From positions 82,055 through 146,054 of the forward strand of contig BAAHQB010000380.1 in the NCBI GenBank assembly GCA_054601695.1: a stretch of 64,000 bases of DNA. Reading direction: 5' to 3'. Each line of letters opens with the position of its first letter. Position 1 is the first letter of the stretch. This document shows positions 1 to 57,852 of the stretch, one piece after another. Origin of the DNA: Amorphochlora amoebiformis. Its lineage: Eukaryota > Cercozoa > Chlorarachniophyceae. The notes below the pieces were generated by a model, which saw only the letters and a program-made list of their open reading frames with translations, searched no databases and was not told the DNA's origin. A program made the translations under genes and the position numbers.

Positions 1-24
1 TATGCATATATTATACATACATAC

Positions 25-62
<38 letters not shown>

Positions 63-83
63 ACGTATATGTATGTATATGCT

Positions 84-167
<84 letters not shown>

Positions 168-247
168 TGTATATATATATATATATATATGCATATATAT
201 ATATATATATATATATAAATATACATATCTATATATACACATATATA

Positions 248-300
<53 letters not shown>

Positions 301-392
301 CAAAAGTAACACATACTAATATATATATATATATAGATATAATATATATAATATATAATATATATATATATATATTTATTTATATATAATAC

Positions 393-27036
<26,644 letters not shown>

Positions 27037-27426
27037 GTCTCGGGTCGGTTTTCTCGGCTAGGCGCCTTCGTGTGCCTCTGCTTCCAAACGACCACACGGG
27101 GGCGTGTCGGCTTTGCTGGAACTAGCGAAGTAATTTCAATATTTCTTCGGCCTTTTTTTTTTTAGGAGATTTTTCACCGTGAGCGCACACTCAATCCAGA
27201 CAAACCAGTCGATACTACCCGCAGTACCCGGCAGTATCGAATCACTATTGTTCATAATCTTAGGTGAAATAGTATGATTCATATTCATTAAACCCTCTAA
27301 TACGCTTAGCTAAACCTCTAACAATAAACACAGTTGTGTGCAATGTGATGTCAAAATATCTAATCGAAGTACCCGGACTGCAGTACCCTCTGCTCTGTCC
27401 GAAACCACCCACTACAGAAGCACGCC
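27037..27426. promoter_or_regulatory. Divergent promoter region between giant gene and NRT2
   Basis: These 390 bp separate two start codons that point away from each other. The stretch is not TA-repeat and has ordinary base composition, with a T-run at 27152-27164. No coding exon is needed here for either gene. It must hold the 5' UTRs and promoters of both. No specific factor site is claimed. Confidence 0.6.
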
Positions 27427-29839
<2,413 letters not shown>

Positions 29840-29931
<92 letters not shown>

Positions 29932-29944
29932 TAAACATTTATAT

Positions 29945-29991
<47 letters not shown>

Positions 29992-30036
29992 GTATGTATT
30001 ATAATTTAAATATATATGAAATATAAAGGTAACGCG

Positions 30037-30105
<69 letters not shown>

Positions 30106-30333
30106 TATTAACATACATGTGTATTGTGTGTGTGTGTGTGGAGAGAGACTAAATGTATATGTACGACCGTACATACTTGACGTGTATCTAGGTCTGATAT
30201 ATATATAGCATACATTTATGTAGGTCTGATATATATATACCATACATTTATGCAGGTCTGATATATAGCATACATTTATGTAGGAATGTTAATAAAAGCT
30301 CCAGATGGTAACGATAACGTAAAAGGTACCCTA

Positions 30334-30388
<55 letters not shown>

Positions 30389-30462
30389 ATATATAGGTGG
30401 TAGCGATAACGTAAAAGGTACCCTATCACACGAAATAAAATATGTTTACACATGCATATAAC

Positions 30463-30503
<41 letters not shown>

Positions 30504-30579
30504 TGATATATAGATGGTAACGATAACGTATAAGGTACTCTATCACACGAAATAGAATATGGTTACACATGCATATAAC

Positions 30580-30610
<31 letters not shown>

Positions 30611-30691
30611 ATTGATATATAGATGGTAACGATAACGTAAAAGGTACTCTATTACACGAAATAGAATATGGTTACACATGCATATAACATA

Positions 30692-30729
<38 letters not shown>

Positions 30730-30805
30730 TGATATATAGATGGTAGCGATAACGTAAAAGGTACTCTATCACACGAATTAGAATATGGTTACACATGCAT
30801 ATAAC

Positions 30806-30848
<43 letters not shown>

Positions 30849-30922
30849 ATATATAGATGGTAGCGATAACGTAAAAGGTACTCTATCACACGAAATAAAA
30901 TATGTTTACACATGCATATAAC

Positions 30923-30961
<39 letters not shown>

Positions 30962-31145
30962 TGATATATAGATGGTAACGATAACGTATAAGGTACTCTA
31001 TCACACGAAATAGAATATGGTTACACATGCATTTTACATAATATATATATATATATATATATATATTGATATATAGATGGTAGCGATAACGTAAAAGGTA
31101 CTCTATCACACGAAATAAAATATGTTTACACATGCATATAACATA

Positions 31146-31185
<40 letters not shown>

Positions 31186-31254
31186 TTGTATGTATATATA
31201 TTATGCAAAAATATATCATATGTATTGGAAAATACATATAATATTCGTATAGTG

Positions 31255-31327
<73 letters not shown>

Positions 31328-31450
31328 TAGTTATATGTGATATTTATGTAAGATGTGCAATTAGATATGTATATATGTGTATGTATATGTGTATATATAT
31401 ATATATGTATATGTGTATTTTATGTATGTATGTATATATATGTGTATATG

Positions 31451-31485
<35 letters not shown>

Positions 31486-31603
31486 AATATATATGTATGT
31501 GTATATATATGTATATATGTATGTGTGTGTGTGTGTATATATATATGCGTGTATATGTGTGTGTGTATTCATACATTATGTACATAATCTACACACTCTC
31601 CAG
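29840..31603. other. Intergenic/intronic stretch, TA repeats and tandem copies
   Basis: After the NRT2 stop there is a long (TA)n (29841-30110 with short interruptions), a 30-bp-class repeat containing TAGGTCTGATATA (30186-30285), and eight tandem copies of a 100-130 bp unit (30296-31160). TA and GT tracts fill 31160-31580. No convincing exon is seen on either strand, apart from a possible short plus-strand exon ending at the GATG|GTAACG donor near 30316. Confidence 0.5.
30296..31160. repeat. Eight tandem copies of a 100-130 bp TA-bounded unit
   Basis: Each unit has GATGGTARCGATAACGTAAA, AGGTACTCTATCACACGAAA and GTTTACACATGCATATAACA followed by (TA)n of variable length. Copies differ at a few positions (A/G in GGTARCG). 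The first, at 30300, has a different left flank (TTAATAAAAGCTCCAGATGG) and may be the donor of the array. Confidence 0.95.
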
Positions 31604-33214
<1,611 letters not shown>

Positions 33215-33225
33215 GTTTCTAGATC

Positions 33226-33268
<43 letters not shown>

Positions 33269-33475
33269 TATTATATATATATTATGTATATATATATATA
33301 GTTATTTAATACACAATAAAAATAGCCCCGGCCATGATTATTATAATTAATGTTCGACTCGGCATATTCTAGTAAATCTAATCTATTATATCTAGGGAGA
33401 TAGCATACACAGTATACATAAATATACTATACAAATAAAGTCCATTGTATATTACACTGTACATTCATTTATATA

Positions 33476-33554
<79 letters not shown>

Positions 33555-33674
33555 CATATATACTAAGATGATAATGATATATATATATGTGTGTGTATGT
33601 ATATACTATGACTCATAGTATCATGCATAGTACCATGAAAAATACATATGTGTACAGGTGTGTATATATCATAG

Positions 33675-33709
<35 letters not shown>

Positions 33710-33921
33710 TATATATATATATGTATATACATATATATATCATGATATTGCGCAAATGGTCTACCGTGATAATTACATACTTAGTGACTATAATAATTGT
33801 TGCCGCTAGTATATATTTTTATTTTTAATATCCCGTTCACATTCGAGGTAGCTCTTGTGGTACACCCCATAAGCGAAAACACCTCTGTATGTAACATATC
33901 CGATAGTGTAAATTATATATG

Positions 33922-34011
<90 letters not shown>

Positions 34012-34070
34012 CATACATATATATATTTATCATGATATATATGTTGTTATACATACATTATATATATATA

Positions 34071-34130
<60 letters not shown>

Positions 34131-34200
34131 TTATATATGTATATATTTACATATATATGTACATATACATATATACACATATACATATACATATATATAC

Positions 34201-34258
<58 letters not shown>

Positions 34259-34493
34259 AACACCCGACAGAAATACAAAACCACTCTCTCTAAAGGCCAA
34301 GCTTTCAGGCTGCTTGGACAATATCCCCCTGCCCCTGGAGTCTGGGCCTGGATCCGGCACGTGTATGGATCTCCTTACCCTTTAATACATTTGAAATCGA
34401 AATCCGGGACTCATCCAAATCCCGGTATCTTATCTCCAAGAAATCCCCCAGAGATCACTACCCCCATGGCTCTTGTAGCCTTCTGATGCCAAG
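33215..34493. other. Mostly non-coding stretch upstream of the exonuclease gene
   Basis: Contains (TA)n at 33228-33266, 33480-33560, 33670-33720, 33930-34020 and 34060-34250, and a short hydrophobic reading frame at 33742-33828. The last 240 bp before the exonuclease start (34255-34493) are of balanced composition and probably hold its promoter and 5' UTR. No further gene is seen. Confidence 0.5.
33742..33828 (+). CDS. Tiny single-TM reading frame or terminal exon
   Basis: ATG to TAA gives 28 residues, starting MILRKWSTVIITYLVTIIIV and ending ASIYFYF: a basic start followed by one hydrophobic helix. It lies outside the TA tract. It could be a tail-anchor terminal exon of the gene upstream, a small membrane peptide or chance. 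There is no homology evidence. Confidence 0.2.
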   Translation: MILRKWSTVIITYLVTIIIVAASIYFYF

Positions 34494-35935
34494 ATGCCCA
34501 GCTCCGTCGGCATGGGTCGAGCTGTGATCCTCTTGGGTATGCTCTGCATCTCCACGCTCTCAAAATCCTACCCATTGAGATCCAGGGCGAGGCAGTGGGT
34601 TCCCCTTGCTACGAGGAGCCCAAGGCCCCTGGCGCTATCTCGTGGGGCTCCCCTTTGGTTAAGAGCTGGCAGACGTGTTTCGGAGGCACCACTAGTGATG
34701 AAAGAGGCGATGGATCCTGGAGTGATTATGAACTATCCTGACATGGTCCAATCATATGCGTATTCCGACACCCACGTCCTTCGAAAGATACCGAGGGACA
34801 AGAAGAAAGCGCTTCCGCTTTTCGACCTTGACGTGCCAGTAATTGTCATCAGCAATGAAGCGGAGGACGCTGCTGCTCGTCGCAACGGGCTTATCAAGGA
34901 TTTTCTCAGTTCTCCTTTTCTCGGAATGGACACAGAATCGTCCCAGAAGCTGAAGGTGCGCAAACCTTCGGTCGTCCAGCTTGCGTCGGAGAATCTTGTC
35001 GTCCTGTGGAACCTTAAGCGCTTCAAGAAGGCCCCCAAGTCTCTCGCCTCCATCTTAGAGAGCGACACCTACAAGATCTGCCACAACGAAGCCTGCGACA
35101 CGACGATCCTCTACACCGATTGGGGCATTGACACGCGTCGCGTTCTCGACACTCAAAAGCTTGCGGAGGCCATCGCCAGCGACAACCTCTCTCTCTCGGA
35201 TCTGTGCGCCGCATTCCTCCAACGCTCGCTTTCCAAGAAGCTCCAGCAATCCAATTGGGACCGGGACACTCTTAGCCCGTCGCAGGTCACATACGCGGCC
35301 AAGGACGCGGTGGTCACTCTACAGATCTTCATGCACATGTACGTCTTCGCCCGGGCCAACGGCATAATGATACCCGAGCCCACATCAAGAACTTCGAACC
35401 GCAAGCACCGTGAATTTCTCATGAAGCACCTCAAGGCACATCTACAGCAGCTCGGAGAGTACGTTGAGCGGGTTACGGATATGAGAAACACACACCCGAT
35501 CGAGAGCACGATCAGTAGGTGGAAGGGGGTGCTCGATATACTCGAATTCAGGACAGAGTGGCCTGATACAGAAATACCTCGAATCGACGATCCGGAGGTC
35601 TTGGAGAGTGCGCGGACGGTGGTGCGTGAGAGGATCCAGCACCTGGATACGCCGGCTGCACGCACGGTACTCCATCCATCCGTCTATCGTGTTTTTTTTC
35701 TGAATCTCTTCCCCAAATCCTCAAACGCACACCAGCTTTAATCAGTATTCTCCATTTCAAAACGCACCTGTTCTGTATGTTTACGAATGCGTATGTGAAA
35801 TTTTCTATCACAGAAAATCGTGAAGCATCAGTCTCAAGTGATCGCTAAGCAAGTAGTCGTTGATCTCGTGGCGCAGATTCAAGGTGGATTAGCATTGTAT
35901 AATATTATATATGTGGATAAATATGAATATCTATG

Positions 35936-35998
<63 letters not shown>

Positions 35999-36173
35999 GT
36001 GTGTGTATATATATATATATATATCTGGGTGTGTGTAATATTATACATTATATAAAATGTACTCTATCTCCAACCTCAGATGATATGGAGTTCCCGAAGG
36101 GCTACCCAGGCTCCGCACGCTACAAAGCCTCGTACGAACGCGCAAGAGAATGGTAGCTATATTTATCACGTTA

Positions 36174-36252
<79 letters not shown>

Positions 36253-36266
36253 ATATATATATTATA

Positions 36267-36327
<61 letters not shown>

Positions 36328-36375
36328 GATGTGCATATATGTATTTACATGTAAACTTAAATAAATTTGAGTACG

Positions 36376-36408
<33 letters not shown>

Positions 36409-36654
36409 ATATATATATATATGTGTGTGTGTGTTTGTTGTGTTTATATACATATAATATGAATTTATATTTTTGCAACGTTTATATACACATATATGTA
36501 TGGTATTTATATATAGTTGAATTTTTAGGCTTGAGCTTGGTGAGTGGATAGAAGGGGTGAAGAACCAAAATCTGGTATCTTTTGCATTCTACGCATCGCT
36601 TGTGCTCTGCAACGAGTTTATTTTTGAGAATGCATGTGTTTTGATTTATATATG

Positions 36655-36737
<83 letters not shown>

Positions 36738-37596
36738 ATGTATATGTGTATGTATATATATTTGTGTGTATATATACAAGTATACATATAATCGTACATA
36801 TACAGTATAATATATACATGTTTTTATATACCACATAATATTCTTGGTATTCTTGAAAAGATTAGCATTTTCTTGTTCGTTATGCAAATATGATATATAT
36901 ACTATATACATATACACATATACATGTATATAATACTGAAATATGGAATATATTTACAAAGTAATGTACATAGAATTTGACACGAGATACTATACATATA
37001 CACATATACATGTATATAATACTGAAATATGGAATATAATTACAAAGTAATGTACATAGAATTTGACACGAGACACTATACATATACACATATACATGTA
37101 TATAATGCTGAAATATGGAATATATTTACAAAGTAATGTACATAAAATTTGACGCGAGACACGCAATCCTAAGGTACGAAAAGAGGCTGTCGCCTTCATC
37201 GACAAAAAGGTTAATGAATATGAATGAATTGTATGTATGTATATATATATGTATATATATATATAATTTTATGCAGAAATAATGCACATGTATATATTTT
37301 TTTAATATGTCTAAGTTTGTGTATTCCATATATTGTATATAATATATATATATATATATAACATTATACCTGTATATTATATGTATAAATATGTTTATAG
37401 ATATCCAAGCTACGGTCGCAAACAGAAGTAGAGGTAGCGGAATATCATCAAAGGCAACGTATATCACAGGCACGTGCTTTCCTTCGAGAGGTATATCAAT
37501 TAGATATATTAACATATCTATATGTATATATATGTATATCAATTAGATATATTAACATATTTATATGTATATATATGTACATATGTAAATATATAT

Positions 37597-37687
<91 letters not shown>

Positions 37688-37741
37688 TGTATGTATATAC
37701 GTGTATATATGTCTATTTGTTACTTACATATAATATATATA

Positions 37742-37780
<39 letters not shown>

Positions 37781-37869
37781 TATATATATATACATAATAT
37801 ATATATATATATGGTTGCAGCCTATTGTATAGTAGAAGTGTGGTTTCTTGTTTGTGGCATGCAGGCTAG

Positions 37870-37917
<48 letters not shown>

Positions 37918-38043
37918 ATATATACGCATATATACACATATATACATAATATATGTATATATATATATATATATATTGTATAGTAGAAATGTGGTTTCTT
38001 GTTTGTGGTATATAGGCTAGGCACGACACTTGTGTCGTCATAT

Positions 38044-38082
<39 letters not shown>

Positions 38083-38232
38083 TAGAAAAAGATATTAATG
38101 AACATGTATATATAGGTCTCTATAATATAAATCATATATATATATATATATATATGTATATATTTTATAGATGTTAATATGTATGTATATATAAATATAT
38201 ATGATGTTGAGAAAAGCGAACATGCAGGCTAG

Positions 38233-38272
<40 letters not shown>

Positions 38273-38414
38273 TATAATACATACGCATATATACACATAT
38301 ACACATAACATACATATATATATACATACATATATATATTGTATAGTAGAAATGTAGTTTCTTGTTTGTGGTATATAGGCTAGGCACGACACTTGTGTCG
38401 TCATATAACATATA

Positions 38415-38451
<37 letters not shown>

Positions 38452-39409
38452 TATAGAAAAGGATATTAATGAACATGTACACATAGGTCTCTACAATATA
38501 AATCATATATATATACATGTATATATTTTATAGATGTTAATATGTATGTACACATAAATACATATGATGTTGAGAAAAGCGAATATATATATGACCTATA
38601 TCAGACGAAGACGCAGTTTGAGCAAAGTATGGCGCTCCGGAGGTAAAACTAAATCAAATAAGAAGTATAGTTATAAAAAACCGTCAAAAATCCATGTGTA
38701 TGTAGGGTACATGTATTTAAAAATTTAAATAAATAATACATATAGTACGTGCATATATGTATGTATGTATGTATATACCTCATCTAATATATATTTATAT
38801 AAATACATAAATGTAAATATATGTGTATACATATATGTACATATATATATATATATATATACTGTACATATGTGCTATAAATGCGTATAATACACACATA
38901 AACATACAAATATATGTTTTCGCAGGAAAAAAAAGTCTACAAGTTACGTTGAGTGGGTTGCCCGCCAGATTAAGAAGACCGAGGGACCTCACAAGTGAGA
39001 CCAAGAGCAAATGGAAGAGAGCGAGAGCGAGAACGAGAGTGAGAGAGCGAGAGCAAGAGCGAGAGAGCGAGAGCGAGAGTGAGAAAGCGAGAGAGAGAGA
39101 GCGAGAGCGAGAGTGAGAGAGAGAGAGCGAGAGCGAGAGTGAGAGAGAGAGCGAGAGCGAGAGTGAGAGAGCGAGAGCGAGAGTGAGAGAGCGAGAGCGA
39201 GAGCAAGAGCAAGAGGGCAAGTGAGTGAGAGTAAGATTAGGAAGACCAAGAGAGAGAGAAGGATCGCCGGGCCGAAAAGCGGTAACGAGAAAGAGAGAGA
39301 GAGAGAGAAAATAGGAGAGAGAGAGAAAGCAGGAGAGAGAGAGAGAGAGAAAGCAGGAGAGAGAGAGAGAGAGAAAACAGGAGAGAGAGAGAGAGAGAGA
39401 GAGAGAAAG

Positions 39410-39450
<41 letters not shown>

Positions 39451-39617
39451 AAGAGAGAGAGAAAAAAAAAAACAGGAGAGAGAGAGAGAGAGAGAGAACA
39501 GGGAGAGAGAGAAAAAAAAAACAGGAGAGAGAGGGGAAAAATACAGGAGAGAGAGAGAGAGAGAGAGAGAACGCGGGAGAAAGAGAGAGAGAGAACGCGG
39601 GAGAAAGAGAGAGAGAG

Positions 39618-39648
<31 letters not shown>

Positions 39649-39958
39649 CAGAAGAGTGAGAAGGATTTTTTATTTTTTATCATCGCATTTTGTCGATGTT
39701 GTTTGAATTGGGGTATATTTCTTCGGTTATTGCCAGTATTATCCATTATTGTTATCAGAATTGTATTATTATTATTATTCTTATTATTATTATTATTGAT
39801 AATGCGTCTTATTTTATTACATCATGTAAAAATAATATTTGGATTATATTATGTAAAAATAATATTTGAATTTAGGGAGGACTCGGAGTTTTGCAATGTA
39901 GTTCTCAAGCTAGCAGCAGAGGTGTGTCCTGTCGTTGAACAAATACATATATTACATC

Positions 39959-40001
<43 letters not shown>

Positions 40002-40092
40002 GTGTGTCCCGTCGTTGAATAAATACATATGTTACATCTAAATATGCATGTATACATTTAATGGATGATATATATATATATACATATATTAT

Positions 40093-40180
<88 letters not shown>

Positions 40181-40181
40181 C

Positions 40182-40214
<33 letters not shown>

Positions 40215-40401
40215 TTAAAAAATCATTAAAAACATGGTATATTACACAGAGATATGCATGTATACATATTTATATGTATATGTATATACACACATATATA
40301 TATATATATATATCATATTGTGTACATACATCTATATATACATATAAATATCGTACATAATGTATGTATAGATATACATATTATTTATGTATTCTTACGT
40401 A

Positions 40402-40442
<41 letters not shown>

Positions 40443-40860
40443 TATATGCACATAGATATATATATATATACACATATATAATATCGTTTTCATACAGAGT
40501 ACATTGAAACAGTTATATGTTTTAGTTTGATGAGGAGATTCAAGAAGCACAACAGCGCTGTAGCGAACAGCAGCATCATACCCAATACCTGTACGTCAAA
40601 CTCAACTATTTAACCAAACCCAATACCGTAACCAAACCTAATACTGTAACCAAACCCAATACCGTAACCAAACCCAATACTGCAACCAAACCCAATACTG
40701 TAACCAAACCCAATACTGTAACCAAACCCAATACTGTAACCAAACCCAATACTGTATGCCTGCCAAACGCAAACCCTTTATGTAAAAGGCAGCTATTTAA
40801 CCGAACGCAAAACCTTCGTGTCACTGTTATGTATACATGTATATGCATATATTTAATATG

Positions 40861-40900
<40 letters not shown>

Positions 40901-41107
40901 TATATTTATATGTGTATGTATAGATAGATATAATATATATAACATATATATATATATATATGAATATATATATATATATGATTACATATATACCTATATA
41001 TATATATATATATATATACATATATGTTTATGCAGGTATAAATGCAAATTTATACTACAACCTGTACATGTACTACAATCGGCGTACGATTTTCCATACT
41101 TTATGTA

Positions 41108-41170
<63 letters not shown>

Positions 41171-41312
41171 ATATATATATGTATGTATATATGTAATATA
41201 CATATATGCAAATGGAAAAGTTAAGAAGTATTGGTCACACTACGATGCATACGACTATCACACCATGTCACAAAAAGCTACTGAAGTACTCATTTTGCCT
41301 ATATTCATCTAA
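34494..41312 (+). CDS. DEDDy-type 3'-5' exonuclease with N-terminal targeting sequence and helical C-terminal extension
   Basis: Exon 1 (34494-35666 if spliced; open to a stop at 35741 if not) encodes a full DEDDy exonuclease of the RNase D/WRN type. Motif I is GMDTES (D146, E148), motif II CHNEACD (N198, D202), motif III YAAKD (Y267, D271). The family degrades DNA or RNA from the 3' end with two metal ions. Residues 7-25 are hydrophobic and followed by an Arg/Ser-rich stretch to about 62, which looks like a signal or bipartite organelle-targeting sequence. The continuation is 35814-35883, 36080-36152, 36529-36574, 37174-37209, 37401-37490, 38605-38642, 38926-38994, 39876-39921, 40526-40590, then probably 41036-41063 and 41226-41312. 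All are phase-consistent and give about 606 residues in total. The added part is a charged coiled-coil-like segment ([20 protein letters not shown]). Without the first splice the product would be 415 residues. The last two exons are the least certain. Confidence 0.8.
36902..37150. repeat. 86-bp class tandem repeat, three copies
   Basis: TATACACATATACATGTATA followed by an ATACTGAAATATGGAATATA block and GTAATGTACATAGAATTTGA, three copies. The last ends about 25 bp before the acceptor of the exonuclease-gene exon 37174-37209. Confidence 0.92.
37815..38585. repeat. Segmental duplication of about 360 bp with a hairpin
   Basis: 37975-38230 and 38338-38585 are near-identical, including a perfect inverted repeat GACACTTGTGTC in each. 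A partial third copy is at 37820-37875. All lie in the intron between exonuclease exons 37401-37490 and 38605-38642. Confidence 0.92.
38999..39660. repeat. GA-rich polypurine tract in an exonuclease-gene intron
   Basis: About 660 bp of GAGAGAGCGAGAGC-type repeats, starting at the GTGAGA donor of exon 38926-38994. It is the main content of the 881-bp intron. Its long open frames of Arg/Glu are repeat artefacts. Confidence 0.92.
40612..40760. repeat. 18-bp minisatellite, eight copies
   Basis: AACCAAACCCAATACTGT repeated about eight times with minor variation, just downstream of exon 40526-40590. In the frame of that exon it reads as repeats of TKPNTV with no stop. Confidence 0.92.
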
Positions 41313-42095
41313 ATAGGAAAGAGAGTCCCACGTCAAAGAATCCACTGCCCGGTCAGGCCGAGTCCAGAGGGGGAAATTAAAAATGAAAAGAATCCTGATA
41401 TTAATCATTAGTTCAATTTAGGTAGATTGCTAAGAATTTCTTCCCTTGTAGGCTTTTTTGTTCCTCCAGAGAAAAATCCGCTCGTTCTGGCTTTTTTCTT
41501 GCTTCCTTTCTTTAATTCCTCTCACATATACATATTTTCACGACAATGATTCCATTCCAATATTACACTTACCCTACTCCCTCTTTCCCTCTTCCGATCT
41601 CTCTCCATTATAGCCGGGAGTGAGAGATATTTAGTTCAAGAGAGATCCACATCCTTTATTTTTCCCCGCGACTCGGACCAAGTCCAAAGATCTCTCCGGG
41701 CCCCAGCTTCCCACAGAGGTTAGATTCAGATTTAGTACATATACACGTCAGAGCATTTTCAATTGCAAATTGGAAGTAATTATAATTTTACAGCCAACTT
41801 CATCTGGTAGATTAAAACGTAAATATTCAGTGTACTAGTAACATACTGTACTTTGAGACACAAACGTAAATGCAGAAAATGAAATTAAGTTATTGAAAAA
41901 GAAAATGTAAATCCAGATAATGAAATTAAGTTATTGAAAACACGGCCTAGTTACAGTTAATGACTCGGGCAACCATGATATGATATGTTCGCCTTCACTC
42001 ACCGTTTCAATATCGAACCGAAAAGAAACCCGCGTATAGTATATACTACGCCTAGTATGTAAACATCGACTTCTTAAGCTAGATTACAGACTCCA
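41313..42095. other. Intergenic region between convergent exonuclease and DHHC genes
   Basis: About 780 bp, almost free of TA repeats, between two facing 3' ends. It contains a 19-bp direct repeat (GAAATTAAGTTATTGAAAA at about 41881 and 41921). No open exon of interest on either strand. It should hold both polyadenylation regions; no signal is claimed. Confidence 0.5.
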
Positions 42096-57169
<15,074 letters not shown>

Positions 57170-57852
57170 CTGAAAAAAATGCAACGAAAAGAGGGAGAGA
57201 GGCGTAGTATTGGGGTGTAGGATGAGAACGGGGGGCAAGAGGGGGATTGGAAGATTGGAAGCAAGTGTCATATATTCCACGTGATCGCGTACTTGTCGTT
57301 CCTAGCCGTTCGTTGGGTTTCAGTGGTAGCGATGGGTTGAAATCTAGTGTTGGGATGTTCGTGAGTATACTTGTAGATCCAGATTGAGGTGGAAAGGAGA
57401 GATAAGGTTTGCTCATGGATCGCGAGGATGGCTCCCGGACGGAAAAAAAGCTGTACTTACTCTCTCAGGGCTATGCTTCGTAGCCTGTCCATCTGCGGTA
57501 CCTAAGGTGAGGGAGTCTAGCGTTATGTTCACCTCATCCTCATTCAAAACAACTGTTCATAGCAGGAGACCCCGGCTAAAATTGTGCATCTCACCCACCC
57601 GTGCGCCTCACCCCATGAAGATGTAACCCTGTAATAGTGTGTGCTCCTATGTATAGACCTCTAATAGACTTGTGATGTCATGCGTGACTGCCCCCTGAGT
57701 ATCACCGGTACCATTTTAATAGATAGTCAGATAGTAATTATTAGATATCTGACTTTCGCTACCCTCTACCGGTAGTAACATCCGTAAATACCGGGATTGG
57801 GCGTTTCACCGTCTGACAAACCCAATTTATTATTGACAACTGTTTGATTGTT

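Noticed and set aside
1-320. Long Tyr-Ile reading frames here and throughout the window
   Set aside because: They are (TA)n read in the TAT/ATA register, open on both strands at once, with no domain, no splice logic and no codon bias.
30296-31160. CRISPR-like array
   Set aside because: Eukaryotic setting, spacers are all (TA)n, units are 65-70 bp and diverged, and there are no cas genes. The same applies to the arrays at 45.2-46.2 kb and 48.2-49.1 kb.
35023-35665. Minus-strand frames within the exonuclease exon
   Set aside because: Shadows of the plus-strand frame that carries all DEDDy motifs.
39221-39706. Glu/Arg-rich 161-codon frame
   Set aside because: GA microsatellite inside an exonuclease-gene intron; open equally on the other strand as Ser/Leu.
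40606-40848. Minus-strand VLGLVT repeat frame
   Set aside because: 18-bp minisatellite; any frame is open because the unit is a multiple of three without stops.
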